Origin: Limnanthes douglasii subsp. nivea
Taxonomy: Eukaryota > Streptophyta > Magnoliopsida > Brassicales > Limnanthaceae
Assembly: GCA_036936605.1 (NCBI GenBank)
Contig: JAUPFV010000003.1
Coordinates: 82,878,273 to 82,942,272, forward strand
Direction of reading: 5' to 3'
DNA: 64,000 nt
The position numbers and the translations under genes were made by a program. Positions 58,561 to 64,000 of the stretch are shown here, one piece after another; position 1 is the stretch's first letter; each line of letters starts with the position of its first letter. Under the pieces are notes generated by a model. The model saw nothing but the letters and a program-made list of their open reading frames with translations. It was not told where the DNA came from and ran no database searches.

Positions 58561-60895
58561 TTGGTTCTGAATTAGAGTTTCATCTTTAATTTTTCAAAAT
58601 CAAAACTGCATATATATATATATATATACACAATAACATATACACATTTACGTGCCCTCGATCACACAAACCAATCCTTAAATGTTTAATTATATATTGA
58701 CTGAACGTTTACTCGTGCATAAGTCTTTAAAACATAAATCACAAACAAAGGATTTCTTTCTCAAACTGAATCAATTGAAAGTTTTAGGATTTTGAAGATT
58801 CAACTTTACAGTTCTTATTCGTACACAAAAAGAAATCAGACTCGGGCCTGATATCACTTGTTAAAACTTACATAATACTCAAAGGTATCCATACCGTTGA
58901 TTCAATTCTAGGAATCTAATTCTCTTCGTGCAGAGACAATAAACAAATAGATTAAAGAACTTATTTTGAGCCATTATTTGTTTTCCCATTTTCTAGGGTC
59001 TGGAGTAGAAGACTTGATGGATTTTTATTTGATACTACTGCATATGAAGGATATGAATCTTCTAACAACTTGTGAGTTGACACAAAAATGACTCTTGAAA
59101 AAGTGAGACTGAAGCCTATAAAAGTACCTACAAGGATAATTAGAGATATAGAGAAAGAGAGAAATAACTGAATATTTTAAGGCACAAATGTCGGACGTAT
59201 TTAACTAGGTTCAGAGTCTTGCTATATGAAGAGCATAATTTTTTTAATTGTATAGATTCCTTTTAACTTTTCTTTTTTGCTTAATTGATTGCATCTTATT
59301 TATTCTTTCTCTAAACCATCCTCTTACTTTATATACATGCAGTCGTTCCTGATGGACCCAGTGTTGTCGGGACCATAGCTTTTATTAGACTTCTAGAGCA
59401 TAATACCGAATTGTTGGTGTTAAAAACATTCCAATAAAATATACTTTACCTCAACTGGTATCCACACATTATTTATTCGAAAGTACAACAACTTATTATT
59501 ATTATTATTATTTAGTTATTTTAATTATATAAATTGGACTTGTAACAACGGATCTAAATACTCTAAATTACATATGATGAGATATTCTAATTTAAGATTA
59601 TTTTATAGTTAAATGGTTTTGTACGAATCAATAAATGTTTTAAATTATCCAAAAAAATAATAATATACAAATCTATTTTTTTACTATTTTTTCTCTCTCA
59701 TCTTCTTCTTTATCATGGTTCTTTTCCAAGATTCTCTCTTCCGTCTCCTACCTTTTTATTTATATGTAAAACATATTTCAAAATTCATTTTAACAATTGT
59801 TTTACATTTTGATTTCTCGATTTTTATTAAAAAAATCACATGATATCACTCATGGATCCAAATCATTTACATCTATAAATGTCTTTTTCGAATTATGATT
59901 TAAAAATATATAAATTTCTAAAAATGATATATTAGATTGGTTGAAATATCGCTAACAAGAATTTCACGGATACTAACTGTTAATTAAAATGTTATCTGAA
60001 TTATGATAAATTGTTTTAAAATGTATTTAGTAATTTTTAGCGACTTTTAAATTATAAAAGAACAAACATATCTGAATGAAAATCTCCACAAACTCTAGGA
60101 GGTAAAGTGTAATAGTTTTTTCTCCTCAAATAGAACTTACTTTCCATGTTTCAATGCTCATAACTATACCTTTAAAACCAGTTTTACATTTCAATATGAT
60201 CATAACCGTCGGTCCAATCTTGGTAAAATACGACCCTTGACTTTCACGAAAATACTAGAAGAATATATGTGGCGGCCTGATCTTGATCTAGTTTTGAGTT
60301 GTGTATGAATATGAAGTACTCTCTCGGATAATCCAAATATCCGCCGTTGTGAAACAAACAAACAACGAAGAAACAATTTAAACGTGGCATGTCGCAACTC
60401 AACTGTCTGTCCTAACGCGCAAGTCATCGCCCATGATAGTTGAGTCTACTGACTTGACGTGGAACACGGTCTTTAAGTCTATCATTATACATACTTTTAT
60501 AATTCATCGTCCTTCAACTTCTTACATTTCACAGCAACGCTCCAACATTTTTAAACGTCTCACTTTTCAACCATTTAATAACTTTGTTTTATTTCCCTTA
60601 TAATGTTTGAAATTAGCAGTACTTTCTTAAGAACTTCACTACTCGTATAATACAGAGACATACTGATATCTTGGTTTTGGTAGGGTTAGGATGCTTTAGA
60701 TATTGATTGAGCTGAACCTGTTTGTAGAGATTCAGTTGAGGGAGAATTTGAGGAAAAAAATATTAAAGGAAGAGATTCAGAAAGTTTTGTTTTTAAATAT
60801 ATTATTAGTAAAGTGATTTTTTTATAATACCAATTATCGATAATTATTAAATAATTTAAAATATAATTTTATTCGAATTAAAAATTTAATAATAA
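58561..60895. other. AT-rich DNA; minor primer-site-like sequence
   Basis: A (TA)n run at 58,608-58,628 and (TTA)n near 59,491-59,511. On -, ACAAGTGATATCAGGCCC near 58,847-58,864 resembles an LTR end plus a degenerate copia primer site. The frame at 60,200-60,427 has no support. Confidence 0.35.
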
Positions 60896-60899
60896 ATAC

Positions 60900-61256
60900 G
60901 GGAATCATTGTTAGATGCGAGATCAATGTAAAATAATTTCTAGATAGATATGAGACGAGTTGCTAGATGCGAAACCAATATTAAAATAATTATTAGATGA
61001 TAGATGCGAGACCGATTGTTAGATGCGAAACTAGTAGAAAATAGTTTTTAGTTGTTAGATGTAAGGCTAGTGTAGAGTGAAAGTTTTTACATGATAGATG
61101 TGGGACCAATTGCTAGATGCGAAACCAATTTAGAATGAAAGTTTTTAGATGATAGATGCATGATCAATTGCTAGATGTGAGGTCATTGTAAAATGAAATT
61201 TTGTAGATGATAGATGCGGGACCAAAACGTTAGATGCGACACCAGAGTTAACTAGG
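60900..61256 (+). repeat. Array J: composite AGATGCG(A/G)(A/G)ACC repeat
   Basis: About twelve motif copies arranged as pairs: GATAGATGCGGGACCAATTG followed by CTAGATGCGAAACCAAT and an AT-rich linker (GAATGAAAGTTTTTA). This makes units of about 60 bp, for example from 61,095, 61,152 and 61,208. The core is the same as in the MULE at 2.3-11.8 kb and the orientation is also +, but the paired G/A sub-variants and regular period are different. Confidence 0.8.
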
Positions 61257-61289
61257 CTCATGAAACCATTGCAGCCTCTCCAACTTTAG

Positions 61290-61954
61290 CCTTGAGATAA
61301 CAATTTTTTATTCTCTTCGTCGGACAATTCCTAATGATATAGAATTCATTCTTGCACAACCAACATCTCATTCTAGAAACCATCACGGTCTCATTTGTCT
61401 TTGATCGAGAGTTTCATCTTTTTCTGCTTGAATGTTTTCTTCCTAACCGACCCATCATACTTAGTCTGAGACCTTCAGATTCGTCATTCCGAACAATATT
61501 ACTTTGAAGACCGTTTGAGCTTAAGGTACTTTTCACTTCTGCCAGAGTGAGGGATTTATAGCCGTAGAATATGGCGTCCATAAAGTGCTCATACACCTTC
61601 CTCATCTAGGTGCCTTTAGATCTTTTTTGCTTTCATCAATTGACAACGTGTAAGTTGTTTCTTGAGATACAATATATTCGTCAATGAATACTTCATGTAA
61701 ATGACATCCGATCGATTCCATATCCCCAATATTGTAGGGTCTTTAGGCACCTCATGTAGCACTTCATCCCCCAATCTCAATATGACGACACTATAACCTT
61801 TGGACAACACTTTAGAATCAATCCTATTTATATATGTCTCATCAATAATAGCAACCAATCCCTTACGTACTAGGAAATGTTTAACCTTAATTCTTCACAA
61901 GTTGAAATTATTATCTATGTTGATTTTTTCTAGGTTAAAGTTCATGTAACTCAT
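61290..61954 (-). pseudogene. Ty1/copia gag
   Basis: On -, ATG at 61,954: MSYMNFNLEKINIDNNFNL, a TGA where the family has Trp, then RIKVKHFLVRKGLVAIID. Next VVILRLGDEVLHEV and LTNILYLKKQLTRCQLMK (61,858-61,616). After a stop, VYEHFMDAIFYGYKSLTLAE (about 61,596-61,537) and GRKHSSRKR follow. Near 61,350 CWLCKNEFYIIRNCPTK is a knuckle with His replaced. This is the standard plant copia gag order. The element is cut right after it: instead of protease, the motif array J follows. Confidence 0.8.
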
Positions 61955-62071
61955 CTTGATAGACATGTTCAATTTCTCGATGAGAACTTTTCTCTAACAT
62001 CAAGATCTGAAACGATCTTCGTCCGTTCTTCTTTCAATCAACACTCAAACAGTGTTGCTCCAGATTATCCA

Positions 62072-62093
62072 CGCTCACTGCACCACTTGTTAG
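62072..62093 (-). promoter_or_regulatory. Copia primer site and LTR end
   Basis: On -, TAACA is followed after 3 bases by TGGTGCAGTGAGCG, a degenerate form of the copia primer site. It lies 118 bp before the gag ATG, as expected, so the 5' LTR of this minus-strand element should extend rightward from 62,089. Confidence 0.5.
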
Positions 62094-63432
62094 GTCAAAC
62101 TCCAACCTAGGGACCACTATCTCTACTTCAGAATAAGCAACTACACTAAACCCTCAATAACAACAACCCTTTAGACAATATTAACGGAACACCTACTATT
62201 CCAGCCAAAGTTTTTTTGGTTAAGTGCCGAATTTACAACAATAAAAAATAGAGTCACACATCTTAGATTCATAATAAAAGTTTAGATACGAAACCTTAAA
62301 ACAACAAGAGAAGAAAGAACAAGAATATAAATGAAACAGATACATGACACAAATTTAACGTGGTTCCGATTGTGAAAAAATCCTACATCAACAACCAATA
62401 TACACTTAGATTTTATATATAGGAGGTTATAAGAGGAATTTTAAGACACTAATCACTCACCCACTCTTCTTTGTTACAAACCTCACTCAACTTGCAAAGG
62501 AATTATTGATCATAGAATGCATATCCAATTGTTAACCCTCCACCTCAACTATAGTCGAAATCTTTTAGTTATTTTTCTTAATCTCATAAGTGTTTTTCTC
62601 CTTTAGTACTCCAACTATAGCTTCAATGCTCATCTCTCATTATTTATAAAGGATCAATAGTGTCCAAAACCTTTATAGTCATTTTAGCTAAAAAAAACGA
62701 TTGTTCTATTTGGCTAGACCGACCAACACATGAAACAAGTGTTGTGACTGACATCCGTGCGGTACACACTTACCTTGGCCGTTTGTACATTATGTCATTT
62801 TAAACATGTCTTAATCCAATGATTCATAAGTTAAATGTGGAGATTTAATACCAAATCAAACATTCAGTGATGTAGATTTCTCTATAAAACTTTTGGTGTT
62901 TTGAGAAATCATTTGTTAATCATGTTCGGGCCGCAAATGATTTCTCTGCTCAATGAGTCTCTAAGAATATCATTTTTCTTGTTTTTGGTAGACTTTGCTC
63001 TTAGATTCTAATAAACATCTTTAAACTTAATTTTCTACTCCAATGTTTATCAAAAAAATCAAAACAGTTTATGTGTATACATATTTGTGGCTGCCCTATT
63101 CCTAACTGCTTACAATTTTTTGTAATACTATTATTACAAAAATAACGAACCTCTCACGTTTATATATAACCAAGTTCATTTATTTTTGACAAATGACACC
63201 GTTTATTAAGATTAATAAGTTCAACATAGAACATACCATTTCCATCATTTGCCGAGAATGATAAGGAAAACAAAAAAGAAAAAGTATATAAAATTATTTT
63301 AGTCATGTAAATAAAATAATAAGCATGCAAATAAAATAATAAACACTAAACGTAAAATAGTGGAAAGATAGAGGTGGAAAGTGAAGTTTATCCATAGAAG
63401 GTACCAGACAATTTGGCCACGCTCTCTTTCTC
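62094..63432. other. Probable minus-strand copia LTR followed by intergenic DNA
   Basis: AAATTTAACGTGGTTCCGAT near 62,351 is a phrase common in plant LTR and repeat DNA. One isolated motif remnant (TTTAGATACGAAACC) is at 62,281-62,295. The LTR's other end was not found. The last 200 bp lead to the right small gene. Confidence 0.4.
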
Positions 63433-63439
63433 TATAAAT
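63433..63439 (+). promoter_or_regulatory. TATA box of the right small gene
   Basis: TATAAAT, 121 bp before the ATG, followed by a CT-rich leader (63,448-63,515) as in the left paralog. Confidence 0.65.
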
Positions 63440-63553
63440 TCAATGCCAATCTCCTATCTTCTTCACCTAATACTTTCAATCCAAATTCCTCCTCTTCTTC
63501 TTCGTCTTTGGAAACAAAATCTGCATCTCTTTTAACCCAGACCCATAGAAACC

Positions 63554-63763
63554 ATGATAACAGTGGCTATTGTAGCGCATTTATTGTCCCAATACACGAT
63601 GGCGCTGGCCCGAATCACTGCGAGGCTCGTCCCGCAGCCGCGCGGTCGTAGCAACCGTATCCCGATTCCGTGTCTCATCGACATTCGTCTTCCTGCTGCT
63701 TCTTCATCATCTTCGATTCCCGAGTCGGTTCCTGATTACTCGAGTTTGCTTGTTAATCTGTAA
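63554..63763 (+). CDS. Small conserved plant protein, copy 2 (69 aa)
   Basis: Intronless, 69 residues, family not recognised. It shares with the left copy the start MITVAI, the core YT-ALARIT-RL, the exact RSNRIPIPCL block at 32-41, and the DYS-LVN end. It differs by a 4-residue insertion (ESVP) in the Ser-rich tail. It is GC-richer in codon third positions than the left copy (for example CCGCAGCCGCGCGG near 63,633). The nearest transposon DNA ends several hundred bases upstream. The gene is followed by ordinary T-rich 3' DNA. I consider both copies functional, but which is the parent is unknown. Confidence 0.75.
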   Translation: MITVAIVAHLLSQYTMALARITARLVPQPRGRSNRIPIPCLIDIRLPAASSSSSIPESVPDYSSLLVNL

Positions 63764-64000
63764 GATGAAACCTTGAGATTTAGCCAATTTTTTTTTTGGT
63801 TAGAGAGATTGTAGTCTATTTGTTCATTTTGTAATCGGATAGGATTCCCAGTTTGTAATGAGTAGATTGATTTGGCTGTACAATTTCTTTGATGAAAAGG
63901 AGATATAAATGAGCTTATCTGATTAAGATTTTTTATTTTGTTTTGAGTTAATTAATAATAATATGCAGCTAGTATCCAAATATAGATAGAACAAATCTTA
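63764..64000. other. 3' flank of the right small gene
   Basis: T-rich, with likely 3' untranslated sequence. No further feature before the window ends. Confidence 0.5.

Noticed and set aside
58840..58870. A complete minus-strand copia LTR starting here
   Set aside because: Only a degenerate primer-like word is present; no gag follows on the lower-coordinate side and no second LTR was found.
60200..60427. Minus-strand ORF of 75 codons
   Set aside because: No motif, no promoter or paralog; length is within chance for this DNA.

Overview
This window is nuclear DNA of a flowering plant, most likely a eudicot. It is AT-rich, gene-poor and packed with plant retrotransposons (a Tat-type Ty3/gypsy element, Ty1/copia pieces, L1-type LINEs, a tRNA-derived SINE), a MITE candidate and a Mutator-like DNA transposon. 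The species cannot be fixed from sequence alone. There is one 100-N assembly gap at 53,539-53,638.

The only genes that look ordinary and intact are two small paralogous intronless genes at the two ends (938-1135 and 63,554-63,763, both +). They encode 65- and 69-residue proteins of a family I do not recognise. 47 of 65 aligned residues are identical, and each has a TATAAAT box 121-138 bp before its ATG. The roughly 62 kb between them is essentially transposons and their debris.

Layout. (a) About 2.3-12.4 kb: a decayed Mutator-like element without obvious long terminal inverted repeats. It carries a MURA-type transposase (+), a small acidic ORF (-) and a multi-exon gene (-) with an N-terminal domain resembling DUF1985 and a C-terminal Ulp1/C48 cysteine-protease domain. 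Its non-coding parts hold roughly 70 copies of a short motif, consensus GATAGATGCGAAACC, all in one orientation. This layout resembles the Arabidopsis VANDAL elements, whose VANC proteins bind clustered short motifs and remove DNA methylation. It is the best candidate here for an undescribed system. (b) 12.8-13.3 kb: LINE fragment. (c) 14.4-19.8 kb: old gypsy debris, including a minus-strand gag-protease remnant and a plus-strand LTR-like promoter. (d) 20.5-26.3 kb: decayed LINE with RNase H. (e) 27,740-38,573: an almost complete Tat-lineage gypsy element with 329/327-bp LTRs and a CTAAC target duplication. It has gag-pol, two RNase H regions, a 93-bp minisatellite and a spliced antisense gene whose promoter is tandemly duplicated. 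(f) 39.3-46.5 kb: a second, longer LINE; 47.0-48.4 kb: a LINE 3' piece. (g) 49.0-51.0 kb: short-motif repeats, a SINE with a 15-bp target duplication and a copia LTR end with primer site. (h) 53.0-53.3 kb: LINE piece. (i) 54.04-54.64 kb: MITE-like element with a perfect 16-bp hairpin. (j) 56.6-58.5 kb: two related degenerate coding-like blocks of unknown origin. (k) 60.9-62.1 kb: a motif array next to a minus-strand copia gag.

The transposon genes are nearly all broken. Many stops look like C-to-T changes, as expected of old methylated repeats. Exon boundaries, element ends and family names are judged by eye; I ran no search.
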